A stretch of DNA of 64,000 nt from WTGU01 sp965242855 (GTDB taxonomy: Bacteria > Pseudomonadota > Alphaproteobacteria > UBA828). Within the stretch, counting starts at the first letter, position 1. Every line of letters begins with the position of its first letter. The notes beneath the pieces were generated by a model that worked only from the letters and a program-made list of their open reading frames with translations, was not told the DNA's origin and did no database searches. Positions 41,789 through 49,862 of this stretch are shown here, one piece after another. The position numbers and the translations under genes are program-made. The stretch lies in the NCBI GenBank assembly GCA_965242855.1, contig OZ251509.1:1302001-1366000 (forward strand), written 5' to 3'.

Positions 41789-43048
41789 ATGAAGAGACTC
41801 GTCATGGCCGCGATGGCCCTGTCGATCCTGTCGGCACCGGCGTTCGCCGCGCCGTCGGAACGCGAGGTGCTGTCGCACTACGCCGCGATGGCGCACGCCA
41901 AATACGAAGATTCGCTCGTGGCCGCGCGCGGCCTGCAGGAGGCCGTCGACCGGCTGATCGCCGCCCCGACGGAATCGACCCTCGCGGCGGCGCGGGCGGC
42001 CTGGACGGCGGCGCGCGTTCCCTACCAGCAGAGCGAGGTCTATCGCTTCGGCAACGCCATCGTCGACGACTGGGAGGGCAAGGTGAACGCCTGGCCGCTC
42101 GACGAAGGGCTGATCGACTACGTCGCGGCGAGCTACGGCGCCGAATCGGACGAGAACCCGGCCTACCGGGCCAACATCGTCGCCAGCCCCAACGTCGCCC
42201 TTGCCGGCGAGACCATCGACGCCCGGGTCATCGACAAGGCCCTGCTCGAAGCGCTGCACGAGCTCGGCGGCGTGGAGGCGAACGTCACGACCGGCTATCA
42301 CGCCGTGGAGTTCCTCCTCTGGGGGCAGGACCTGAACGGCACCGGCCCCGGCGCCGGCGAGCGGCCGGCGAGCGACTTCGACCCGGCCAATTGTTCCTGG
42401 GGCAATTGCGACCGGCGCGCGGCCTACCTGAAGGCGGCCACCGACCTCCTGGTCGACGATCTGGCCTGGATGACCGCCCAATGGGCGCCCGGCGGCGGTG
42501 CCCGCGAAGGGCTGCTCGAGGGAGCCGCGGAAGAGGGGCTCGCCGCCATCGTGACCGGCATGGGCAGCCTCTCCTACGGGGAGCTCGCCGGGGAGCGCAT
42601 GAAGCTCGGTCTGCTCCTGCACGATCCGGAGGAGGAGCACGACTGCTTCAGCGACAACACCCATTATTCGCACTATTACGACGCCCTCGGCATCCGCAAC
42701 GTCTATCTCGGCGAATACCGGCGTATCGACGGCACGGTGGTGAAGGGGCCGAGCCTCTCGGATCTCGTGGCGGCCGCGGCGCCGGACGTCGACAGCGCTT
42801 TGCGCGGGCAGCTGGACGCCACGCTCGCGGCCATGGGCGCGATCGTGAAGAGCGCGGAGGGCGGCGAGGCCTACGACCAGATGATCGGCGAAGGCAACGG
42901 CGCCGGCAACGCCCGGGTGCAGGCGGCCATCGACGCCTTGACGGCGCAGACCGGCGGGATCGAACGGGCGGTCGCCGCGCTGCAACTGGCGCAGGTCGCC
43001 TTCGAAGGGTCGGACAGCCTCGACGATCCCGAGGCGGTCTTCGAGTGA
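41789..43048 (+). CDS. Imelysin family protein with GxHxxE motif, copy 2
   Basis: A 419-residue periplasmic iron-uptake-associated protein. A Sec signal (residues 1-21, ending AFA) precedes the two-helix-bundle imelysin domain. The conserved WTAARVPYQQSEVYRFG block and the GxHxxE motif in TTGYHAVEFLLWGQDL (Gly169, His171, Glu174) are present, as is DCFSDNTHYSHYYDALGIRNV. The start has a clear ribosome-binding site (GAGGAGACAG). Together with the LbtU-like porin it forms a two-gene unit behind paired Fur-box-like sites; the usual next gene in such operons, DUF1111, is elsewhere (35.1 kb). Confidence 0.94.
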   Translation: MKRLVMAAMALSILSAPAFAAPSEREVLSHYAAMAHAKYEDSLVAARGLQEAVDRLIAAPTESTLAAARAAWTAARVPYQQSEVYRFGNAIVDDWEGKVNAWPLDEGLIDYVAASYGAESDENPAYRANIVASPNVALAGETIDARVIDKALLEALHELGGVEANVTTGYHAVEFLLWGQDLNGTGPGAGERPASDFDPANCSWGNCDRRAAYLKAATDLLVDDLAWMTAQWAPGGGAREGLLEGAAEEGLAAIVTGMGSLSYGELAGERMKLGLLLHDPEEEHDCFSDNTHYSHYYDALGIRNVYLGEYRRIDGTVVKGPSLSDLVAAAAPDVDSALRGQLDATLAAMGAIVKSAEGGEAYDQMIGEGNGAGNARVQAAIDALTAQTGGIERAVAALQLAQVAFEGSDSLDDPEAVFE

Positions 43049-43056
43049 GCGCGTCT

Positions 43057-43092
43057 CTCCGGTGCGCGGGCCTCCGGGCCCGCGCACCGGAG
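43057..43092. terminator. Perfect 16-bp stem hairpin between convergent genes
   Basis: CTCCGGTGCGCGGGCC, loop TCCG, GGCCCGCGCACCGGAG: 16 perfect base pairs with a 4-base loop, placed between the imelysin stop (43048) and the stop of the minus-strand molybdenum hydroxylase gene (43097). It should stop transcription from both sides. There is no T-tract. Confidence 0.8.
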
Positions 43093-43096
43093 GCGG

Positions 43097-44104
43097 TCAG
43101 GCGCGGTTTCTCTTCTCTTCGAGGGCGCGCAGCACGACTTCGGGCGTGACCGGGATCTCGGTGATGCGCACGCCGAGGGCGTCGTTGATGGCGTTGACGA
43201 TGGCCGGGATCGGCCCGTTGGTCACCATCTCGCCGACGCCCTTGCCGCCGTAGGGGCCGCTGGCGGCGGGGAATTCCAGCACCTCGCATTCGATCTCCGG
43301 CATCTCCGCCGGGCCCGGTTGCAGGTAGGCCTGGAAGTCGGTCGGCGCCGGGTCGAGCGCCGGGTAGGCGGGGGCGGTCGTCTCGTAGAGCGCGTGGCCG
43401 ATCCCCATCCAGGCGCCGCCGACGATCTGGCCTTTGACGAGCGCCGGATTCACCTGCTGGCCGACCTCGTACACGCTCTTGACGGAGAGCACGTCGACCA
43501 TCCCCGTCTCCGTATCGACCTCGACCTCGACGACGGTGCAAGAATGCGCCTGGGTCGAATCCGGATCGCAGGCGCCGGTCTCCGGGTCCATGTCGCTCGG
43601 CGGCTTCAGGAAGGCCCCGCGTCCGGCGATCGTCTTGCCGTGGGCGAAATGCGCCGCCCCGGCGACCTCGCCGACCGTGACCGATTTCGCGGCCACCCCC
43701 TTCACGTGGACGTTGCCCGCGCCATCGGTCTCCAGGTCGTCCGGACTCGCCTCGAGCATGTCGCCCGCGACCTCGAGCATCGCCTTGCGCGCCTCCTGCG
43801 CTGCCATCATCACCGCATTGCCGGCGCGGTGGGTGGTCCGGCTCGCGAAGGTGCCCGTGCAGTGCGGCCCGGTGTCGGTGTCGGCGGTCTCGACCGTGAC
43901 GCTCTCGAACGGCACGCCCAGGGTCTCCGCCGCGATCTGCGCGAGCACGGTCCGCAGCCCCTGGCCCAGGTCGACGCTCGCCATGGTGACGACGAAATCG
44001 CCGGCCGGCGTCGCGTGGATCAGCGACTGCGTAGGGTCGCCGCCGAGATGCATCCCCGTCGGATAGTTGACGGCCGCGAGGCCGGTTCCCCGGAGCTTCG
44101 CCAT
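43097..44104 (-). CDS. Molybdopterin-binding hydroxylase large subunit, C-terminal half
   Basis: A 335-residue C-terminal half of a xanthine dehydrogenase/CO dehydrogenase-family large subunit. It carries the second molybdopterin domain: VTMASVDLGQGLRTVLAQIAAE, GTFASRTTHRAGNAV and, near the end, GPYGGKGVGEMVTNGPI with the catalytic Glu of the GxGE motif. It follows the N-terminal half in the same frame: TGA at 44110-44108, one codon (GCG), then ATG 44104. Ribosome-binding is weak (AGGCGGGTTGAG). Either the protein has evolved into two chains or a nonsense change has split it. Substrate unknown. Confidence 0.88.
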   Translation of the reverse strand: MAKLRGTGLAAVNYPTGMHLGGDPTQSLIHATPAGDFVVTMASVDLGQGLRTVLAQIAAETLGVPFESVTVETADTDTGPHCTGTFASRTTHRAGNAVMMAAQEARKAMLEVAGDMLEASPDDLETDGAGNVHVKGVAAKSVTVGEVAGAAHFAHGKTIAGRGAFLKPPSDMDPETGACDPDSTQAHSCTVVEVEVDTETGMVDVLSVKSVYEVGQQVNPALVKGQIVGGAWMGIGHALYETTAPAYPALDPAPTDFQAYLQPGPAEMPEIECEVLEFPAASGPYGGKGVGEMVTNGPIPAIVNAINDALGVRITEIPVTPEVVLRALEEKRNRA

Positions 44105-44107
44105 CGC

Positions 44108-45454
44108 TCAACCCGCCTTTCTGTCCCAGGAGGTCATCGCCCGGCAGGCCGACGGCAGCGCGTGGCCGGCGAGCCGCGCCGCGGCCTGGATCGTCTCCAC
44201 CATCGCCGCGTCCTCCGCCTCCTTGCGATGCGCCTTCATGTCGCCGTTGCGGTAGGCATTGAGGAGCCGAAGCTGCCACGGGTCCATGCCGATGGTCCGC
44301 GCGATCCTGTCCATCTGCAATTCGATGGCGAACGAGCCGGCCATGACGCCGAAGCCGCGCATGGCGCTCGACGGCGGCCGGTTGGTGAAGACCACCCGGG
44401 CGTCCACCCAGACGTTGGGGATCGTGTAGGGGCCGGGCATGTGGCCGGCATGCTTCATCGAGCCGTAGGAGCTGAAGCGCAGATAGGCGCCCGAGTCCTG
44501 GTAGGAGGTGATCTTGCGGGCGACGATGCGGCCGTCGTTCATCACCCCGTCCTTGATCCGGAGGCGCCAGGCGGCGCGGGTGGAGGAAACCTGCATCTCC
44601 TCCTCGCGGGTGTATTTGAACTTCACCGGGCGCCCGGTCTTCAGTGCCGCCAGCACCGTGATCGGCTCGACCTGGACGTCGACCTTGCCGCCGAAGCCGC
44701 CGCCCACCGTGCCGCCGAGGAAGCGCAGCCGGCCCGGCGGGACGTCGAGGATGCCCGCGGTGTTGTCGCGGGCGAAGTGCACCGCCTGGGTGTTGGTGTG
44801 CACCGTGATCCGCCCGTCGCCGCCGGGCTTGGCGATACAGCCGTTGGTCTCCATCGGCGCCTGCTCGATCGGCTTCGTCTGGTAGCTGTCCTCGACGATG
44901 TGGTCGGCTTCGGTGAACGCCTTCTCCACGTCGCCGAAGCGGATCTGGGCGGCGTCGTGGTCGTCGGGATAGATGTAGTAGTTGCGGGGCCAGTGGGCGG
45001 TGATGGCCGGCGCGGCGCCCGCGATTGCCTCCTCCACGTCGAACACGCCGGGGAGCGGATCGTAGCGGACCTCGACCTTGGCGGCGCCGGCGCGCGCGGC
45101 CTCGGCGCTCTCCCCGATCACGGCTACGATCGGCTCGCCCCGCCAGCGCACCTTGTCGAAGGCTAGCACCGGCTCGTCCTCGGGGCCGACCCCGACCGCG
45201 GCGAGGCCGTTCCAGACCTTCTTGCCGGGCAGGTCCTCGTGGGTGAGCACGCAGACGACGCCGGGGCTCGCTTTCGCGGCGGCGGTGTCGACGCGGAGGA
45301 TCCGCGCGTGGGGTTCGGCGCTGCGGTGCATCTTCAGATGCAGCATCCGCGGGTAGTGCACGTCCTCGTAATAGCCGGTCTGGCCGCGCACATGGCTTTG
45401 CAGGTCGCGCTGGCCGACCGACTGGCCGACGACGTCGAGGTCCTTCATCGACAT
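44108..45454 (-). CDS. Molybdopterin-binding hydroxylase large subunit, N-terminal half
   Basis: A 448-residue N-terminal half of the xanthine dehydrogenase-family large subunit. It contains the a/b-hammerhead domain (RDLQSHVRGQTGYYEDVHYPRMLHLKMHRS-like opening) and the first molybdopterin domain: LGGTVGGGFGGKVDVQVEP, SYQDSGAYLRFSSYGSMKH and FTNRPPSSAMRGFGV. It stops (TWDRKAG-like end, CRAMTSWDRKAG) where intact homologues continue without interruption into the second half. With the neighbouring 2Fe-2S and FAD subunit genes it forms a complete three-subunit-type enzyme gene set. Confidence 0.9.
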   Translation of the reverse strand: MSMKDLDVVGQSVGQRDLQSHVRGQTGYYEDVHYPRMLHLKMHRSAEPHARILRVDTAAAKASPGVVCVLTHEDLPGKKVWNGLAAVGVGPEDEPVLAFDKVRWRGEPIVAVIGESAEAARAGAAKVEVRYDPLPGVFDVEEAIAGAAPAITAHWPRNYYIYPDDHDAAQIRFGDVEKAFTEADHIVEDSYQTKPIEQAPMETNGCIAKPGGDGRITVHTNTQAVHFARDNTAGILDVPPGRLRFLGGTVGGGFGGKVDVQVEPITVLAALKTGRPVKFKYTREEEMQVSSTRAAWRLRIKDGVMNDGRIVARKITSYQDSGAYLRFSSYGSMKHAGHMPGPYTIPNVWVDARVVFTNRPPSSAMRGFGVMAGSFAIELQMDRIARTIGMDPWQLRLLNAYRNGDMKAHRKEAEDAAMVETIQAAARLAGHALPSACRAMTSWDRKAG

Positions 45455-45472
45455 TCCTGGCCCTTTCCCCGT

Positions 45473-45958
45473 CTACGCCGCGCCGTCCTTCGCGCGCGCA
45501 GCAGCGGCCCGCTCCACGGCCCGGACGATCGGGGCGAACCCGGTGCAGCGGCAGAGATTGCCCGAAAGCCCTTCCACGATGTCGTCGCGGGTGGGCGCCG
45601 GGTTGCGGTCGAGCAGCGCTTTTGCCGCGACGATCATGCCCGCCGTGCAATAGCCGCATTGCGCCGCGTGGTTCGCGACGAAGGCCCGTTGCAGGGGCGC
45701 GGCTGCGCCGCTCGCGTCGAGGCCCTCGAGCGTGACCACCTCGGCGCCTTCGACCCGCTCCGCCGTCGTCAGGCAGGAGAGGCGGAGCTCCCCGTCGATC
45801 AGGACGGAACAACTGCCGCAGCCGCCTTGCGCGCAACCGCTCTTGACCGCGGTGAGCTCCAGCGTGTCGCGCAGCACGTCCTGGAGCGTCGCCAGCGGCG
45901 CGGCGAGCACGGTCTCGGCGCGGCCGTTGACGGTGAGGCGTATCGGTTTCGCGTCCAT
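45473..45958 (-). CDS. (2Fe-2S)-binding small subunit of molybdenum hydroxylase
   Basis: A 161-residue electron-transfer subunit. The plant-ferredoxin-type cluster ligands are in CAQGGCGSCSVL plus a later Cys (RLSCLTT). The second cluster ligands are in QCGYCTAGM and NLCRCTGF. This is the CoxS/XdhA-small-subunit pattern. It lies 18 bases upstream (in transcription) of the large-subunit gene and 27 bases after the FAD subunit gene, in the order FAD, FeS, Mo. Confidence 0.94.
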   Translation of the reverse strand: MDAKPIRLTVNGRAETVLAAPLATLQDVLRDTLELTAVKSGCAQGGCGSCSVLIDGELRLSCLTTAERVEGAEVVTLEGLDASGAAAPLQRAFVANHAAQCGYCTAGMIVAAKALLDRNPAPTRDDIVEGLSGNLCRCTGFAPIVRAVERAAAARAKDGAA

Positions 45959-45985
45959 CCTCTGGGGTCTCCCCGCGGTCCGCCT

Positions 45986-46804
45986 TCAGGCGAGTGCCGC
46001 CAGAACGCGGCGGGTGAAGACGCCGGCCATGCGCCGGCGGTACCAGGCGCTGGCGACGGAGTCGGTCCCGGGCGAGACGCTCGCCTCGACCGCGCGCGCC
46101 GCCGCCGCCAGCGCCGCCTCGTCGAGGCGGGAGCCGATCACGGCCTCTTCCGCCGCCGGGCAGCGGAGCGGATGCGGGCTAGCGCCGCCGATCACGATTC
46201 GCGCCGCCGTCACGGCGCCGCCGCCGTCCTTCTCCACCTGGGCGGCCACCGTCGCCACGGACGGGCTGGCGAAGCGCCGGCGGGCGCATTTCAGATAGGC
46301 GGTGGCGCCGGCGGGCGCGTCCAGGTCGATCCGCGTGAGCAGGCCCGCGCGCGGCGCGGTACCGTTCTCCCAATCCGCGTAGAATTCTTCGATCCCGCAG
46401 GCGGCTTCGCCGTCGGGGGTCGCGAAGACGAGGGCCGCGCCGAGGGCGAGCAGCGCCACGGCGAGGTCGCCGGCCGGGGCCGGTGCGAAGAGGTTGCCGC
46501 CGACCGTCGCCATGTTCTGGATGGCGGGGCCGCCCACCGACCGCGTCGCCTGCGCGAGCGCGGGCAGGGGCACGGCATCGCGGAGCGCGCTGGCGGAGAC
46601 CGCCGCGCCGATGGACCAGCCGCCGTCGCGCGGCGCCACCCGGTCGAGGCCGAGGCGGTCCACCCCGAGCAGGTAGCCGTCGTCCGAGGGATGGACCTGG
46701 CGCAGGACGCCGGTCCCGCCGGCCAGGGTCGTCAGCGCCGCGCCGTGCTCGGCAATCAGAGCGGTCGCCTCGTCGATCGATCGGGGCCGAAGCAGCGCCG
46801 GCAT
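45986..46804 (-). CDS. FAD-binding medium subunit of molybdenum hydroxylase
   Basis: A 272-residue subunit of the CoxM family. FAD-binding motifs are TTLAGGTGVLRQVHPS (the family's AGGT loop) and GPAIQNMATVGGNLFAPAPAGDLAVALLAL. ATG 46804 gives the natural N-terminus MPALLRPRSIDEATAL; the open frame continues upstream without conserved sequence. It is the first gene of the four-gene leftward unit FAD, FeS, Mo(N), Mo(C). Confidence 0.92.
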   Translation of the reverse strand: MPALLRPRSIDEATALIAEHGAALTTLAGGTGVLRQVHPSDDGYLLGVDRLGLDRVAPRDGGWSIGAAVSASALRDAVPLPALAQATRSVGGPAIQNMATVGGNLFAPAPAGDLAVALLALGAALVFATPDGEAACGIEEFYADWENGTAPRAGLLTRIDLDAPAGATAYLKCARRRFASPSVATVAAQVEKDGGGAVTAARIVIGGASPHPLRCPAAEEAVIGSRLDEAALAAAARAVEASVSPGTDSVASAWYRRRMAGVFTRRVLAALA

Positions 46805-47016
46805 CTCCGTCGCCTCCCTCTCGCTGGTCCGCCCAGGGTAGCGCAGCGTCCGCCCGGCTGCACCACCCTGTTCGCCATGGCGCGGGTGATCGTGCATTAT
46901 TGGCTCCAGCGGGCGGCCCCCCGGCGCGGCGGGAACCGAACCCTCTTCCATCGGGAAGCCGACTCAGGCAGGATGGAAATGCCAAAGGCATGAAAGGCAC
47001 GGGGAGAGCGGGGCAC

Positions 47017-47241
47017 ATGATTGCGGACAGCTACTACAAGACGCGCCACGAGGCGGATCAGGAGGTACGCCGTCGCCGCCGGGACCCGAACGCGAAAGGC
47101 ATGATCACCAAGGTCTCGCCATCGGCTTATGGCGGGTTTCGCGTCCATTCCGTATCCGCCGAATTGATGGTCGATTGCCTCGTCGATGGTCCGCCGCTCA
47201 TGCCCGAGCGGAACGTGACGGGTCGCTACGGAGCGCGATGA
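47017..47241 (+). CDS. Small basic protein of unknown function (first gene of orphan cassette)
   Basis: About 74 residues from ATG 47017 (ribosome-binding site GGGGAGAGC); an earlier ATG at 46990 would add nine residues. The protein starts MIADSYYKTRHEADQEV, has a basic patch RRRRRDPN and a likely globular end FRVHSVSAELMVDCLVDGP. I recognise no family. Its stop overlaps the next gene's ATG (ATGA), so the two are translationally coupled. Both lie on the plus strand between minus-strand catabolic genes. Confidence 0.55.
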   Translation: MIADSYYKTRHEADQEVRRRRRDPNAKGMITKVSPSAYGGFRVHSVSAELMVDCLVDGPPLMPERNVTGRYGAR

Positions 47242-47684
47242 ACGACGATCGAGACGGCGGCTCCGGCCGGGTTCCCCAACCGGTCAACCGCGGTGCCGAA
47301 CCGGCTGAGATCGAGTTTTCCCGCGAGCTTGTCAGGCTGGAAGACCGAAGGCTCGACGAGGCCCGCAGGCGCACTGAACTTGCCGGGCGGGCGCTGGAGC
47401 TGAGCGACGAGCAGGATCGGCGGCAGGCCGAGTATGCGGCGCTCGATCTGGAGTCTCGCGAGCGCGCCGACGTTCGCCGTCACAAGCGAACGGGACGCGC
47501 GCTGTACGCCCTGATCGCGATTGCCGGCGGTACGTTCGCATTGCTCATCGCGTTGTCGTTCTTTGGGACGGCCGAGCAGTCAAGGACCGCAATCGAAGTC
47601 CTCAAATACGTGGCGAGCGGCCTTGCCGGCTATGGCTTGGGATACGCCGTGCTCTCGGCGCTCCGGCGGCTGACCCGGCCCTGA
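47238..47684 (+). CDS. Small membrane protein with coiled coil and two C-terminal helices (second gene of orphan cassette)
   Basis: A 148-residue protein with a soluble, highly charged N-terminal half predicted to be helical or coiled coil (LVRLEDRRLDEARRRTELAG through LESRERADVRRH) and two membrane helices: ALYALIAIAGGTFALLIALS and EVLKYVASGLAGYGLGYAVL. No family recognised. Coupling to the small basic protein suggests they act together, perhaps as a membrane-associated pair; no function can be assigned. Confidence 0.65.
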   Translation: MNDDRDGGSGRVPQPVNRGAEPAEIEFSRELVRLEDRRLDEARRRTELAGRALELSDEQDRRQAEYAALDLESRERADVRRHKRTGRALYALIAIAGGTFALLIALSFFGTAEQSRTAIEVLKYVASGLAGYGLGYAVLSALRRLTRP

Positions 47685-47737
47685 GCGTCCGGGCCGCGCG
47701 CCTGAAAAGCATCGCCTCGCGCGAGGGCCGCCTGCGG

Positions 47738-48862
47738 TCAGAGCAGGTCCGTCTCGATGATGTCCACGCCGCGCTGGCGGTCGATCAGGTAGAGCAGGCC
47801 TCGGTCGTCCACCGTCACGTCGTTGGAGGAGGCGCGGGCGCATCCTTCCGGCGGGTCGGGGACGAAGCGCCCCACCTCGCGGGGGGCGAAGGGATCCGAC
47901 AGGTCGAACAGGCGGAGGCCCTGGGCGAACCAGGCGAAGGGCACGACCTGGCCTGTGAACCGGTCCGACGGCTGGTGGCAGCCCGTCATGTCCGGTTGCG
48001 GGCTGCCGTCCCGGTCCACGCCCTCCACATGGATCGTGGCGATCGGGACCGGGCAGCGCTCCTCGGTGATGTCGTACACCCAGGCAAAGGCGGGCGGGGC
48101 CGGCCACAGCTTGGCCACGTCCTCGTCGGCGACCACCATGATCCGCCGCCCCTTGAGGGGATGCGGGAACGGCAGGCAGGTGTGGGTCGGGTGCGGGAAG
48201 GCGGGGCTGGTGTTGAGACCGGCGACCAGCTTCGGCCGCGCCATGTCGGCGATGTCCAGGATGAAAAGGCCGTGATGCCAGTAGCTGACGTAGAGCCGGT
48301 CGCCGAGCCTGAGCGGATGGTGGCAGCGGGGGGCCACCCAGTCCGCCCAGGGGTCGTCCTCGCCGCCCGCGCGCCATTGCCCGGGAATCCACCAGCGCCC
48401 GACCTCCGCGGGCGCGGCCGGATCGGCCAGGTCGAGGATCATCACGATGTTGCCGACATAGCCTTCGACGGTCGGCGAGATGTAGGCGTAGCGTCCGTCG
48501 AACGAGAAGCGGTGCACGCCCTTCCCGGCCGTGCGCCACTTCGCGATCATGCGCGGGGCGGCGGGAGCGGAGACGTCGTAGATGCCGAGCCCGCCGCCGA
48601 AATCGTCGGCGCCGGCGCCGATCCTCTCGTGGTTGACGAGCATGACGCCGTCGGCGGCGCGGACCTTGTGCGAGTGCCAGCCTTCCGGCAGCGCGATCCG
48701 GGCGCGTTCGCGCGGCCGCCGCGGGTCGGCCACGTCGACGATCGTGGTCCCCGAGGGATGGCGCATGTGGCCGATGTAGAGCGTCGTCCCATCGACCCAG
48801 ACTTGGCCGCCGCCGGGGCAGTCGATATGGGCGATGCGGCGGGTCCGGTGGGAGTCGGCCAT
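47738..48862 (-). CDS. LVIVD-repeat beta-propeller-like protein
   Basis: A 374-residue protein made of repeated LVIVD-type blades: GTTIVDVADPRRPRERARIALP, LGIYDVSAPAAPRMIAKWRT, VMILDLADPAAPAEVGRWW, GLFILDIADMARPKLVAGLN and GLRLFDLSDPFAPREVGRFV. Several His-rich loops (HSHKV, CHHPLR, YWHHGLF, HPTHTCLPFPHP) suggest a metal or active site. No signal peptide is evident, so it is probably cytoplasmic. It is the last gene of a leftward group with the dehydrogenase and cupin genes. Function unknown. Confidence 0.85.
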   Translation of the reverse strand: MADSHRTRRIAHIDCPGGGQVWVDGTTLYIGHMRHPSGTTIVDVADPRRPRERARIALPEGWHSHKVRAADGVMLVNHERIGAGADDFGGGLGIYDVSAPAAPRMIAKWRTAGKGVHRFSFDGRYAYISPTVEGYVGNIVMILDLADPAAPAEVGRWWIPGQWRAGGEDDPWADWVAPRCHHPLRLGDRLYVSYWHHGLFILDIADMARPKLVAGLNTSPAFPHPTHTCLPFPHPLKGRRIMVVADEDVAKLWPAPPAFAWVYDITEERCPVPIATIHVEGVDRDGSPQPDMTGCHQPSDRFTGQVVPFAWFAQGLRLFDLSDPFAPREVGRFVPDPPEGCARASSNDVTVDDRGLLYLIDRQRGVDIIETDLL

Positions 48863-48912
48863 CCGTCCGTCCGGGGGTGTTCCGCGCTGGGGGTGTTCCG
48901 CGGCGCGCGGGC

Positions 48913-49836
48913 CTATCCGCTCGCTTCCAGGGCGCGGCGGACGGCGACCAGCTGCCCGGCTCGCTTCCCCCGCAGGGCCTCGATGTCCTCCGGCCGGTAG
49001 GAGAAGATGCCGCTCCCGGTCTTCATGCCGAGAGCGCCCCTGGCCGTCCGCTCGGTGACGTAGCCGCTCACGTCCCCGCGGTTGCAGAGGTCCTTGTTCA
49101 GGTAGCCGCCGACGGCCTGGTAGATGTCGAGGCCGGCCATGTCGAGCAGCGCCATCGGCCCCACCACGGCGAGCTTGTAGCCGACGCCCCAGGAGACGCA
49201 GGTGTCGAGGCCCTCCGGCTCGATCACGCCCTTCTCCACCAGGTCGCAGGCCTCGCGCATGATCGCGTAGAGGATGCGGTTCTCGACGAAGCCGGGGACG
49301 TCCTTCTTGACGACCACGGGCAGCAGGCCGAGGCCTTCGATCGCCCGCGTCATCCAGCCCACCGTTTCCTGCGCCGTCTCGGCGCCGGCGATGACCTCGA
49401 TCACCGGAATGATGAACGGCGGATTCGACCAGTGCATCCCGACGACGCGGCCCGGCGCCGAGTTGCCGGCCTGGAGCCTGGTCACCGGGATGCCCGAGGT
49501 GTTGGAGGCGAGCACGCACTCCTTCGATACCAGCGCGTCCAGTTCCGCGAACACCCGGAGCTTGATCTCGGCGTTTTCCGGCACGCTTTCGATCACGAGA
49601 TCGGCGCCGGAAACGGCGTCGGCGAGGGTGTCGTGATAGCTGATCGCGTCGGCCCCGCCGCGCTCCGGTGTGCCGAGCTTCGCGAGCACGCCCAAGGCCA
49701 TCCCGGCCATGCCCGGCGCCTTTTCGAGCGCCGCGGCCTCGGTGTCGAAGGCGCGCACCGTCAGCCCGCCGCGCGCCAGCGTCGCCGCCATGCCGGGGCC
49801 CATCGTTCCCAGGCCGATCACAGCCGCCGTGGTCAT
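48913..49836 (-). CDS. 3-hydroxyacyl-CoA dehydrogenase-like NAD-dependent oxidoreductase
   Basis: A 307-residue enzyme with the two-domain 3-hydroxyacyl-CoA dehydrogenase fold. The NAD-binding motif is AAVIGLGTMGPGMAATLARGG at the N-terminus. The active-site region has SNTSGIPVTRL and MHWSNPPFIIPVIEVI (His of the catalytic pair) and DVPGFVENRILYAIMREA. Such short forms also include L-carnitine and L-gulonate 3-dehydrogenases, so a non-CoA 3-hydroxy acid is possible. The start is supported by GGGGAGAAGC on the minus strand. It follows the cupin gene by 26 bases in a probable operon. Confidence 0.88.
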   Translation of the reverse strand: MTTAAVIGLGTMGPGMAATLARGGLTVRAFDTEAAALEKAPGMAGMALGVLAKLGTPERGGADAISYHDTLADAVSGADLVIESVPENAEIKLRVFAELDALVSKECVLASNTSGIPVTRLQAGNSAPGRVVGMHWSNPPFIIPVIEVIAGAETAQETVGWMTRAIEGLGLLPVVVKKDVPGFVENRILYAIMREACDLVEKGVIEPEGLDTCVSWGVGYKLAVVGPMALLDMAGLDIYQAVGGYLNKDLCNRGDVSGYVTERTARGALGMKTGSGIFSYRPEDIEALRGKRAGQLVAVRRALEASG

Positions 49837-49862
49837 GTCGCTTCTCCCCGTTTCCGGCCGCG

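Noticed and set aside
44105..44110. Selenocysteine coding at the in-frame TGA of the molybdenum hydroxylase
   Set aside because: The position is in a non-conserved inter-domain stretch, no SECIS-like hairpin was apparent just downstream, and an ATG follows after one codon.
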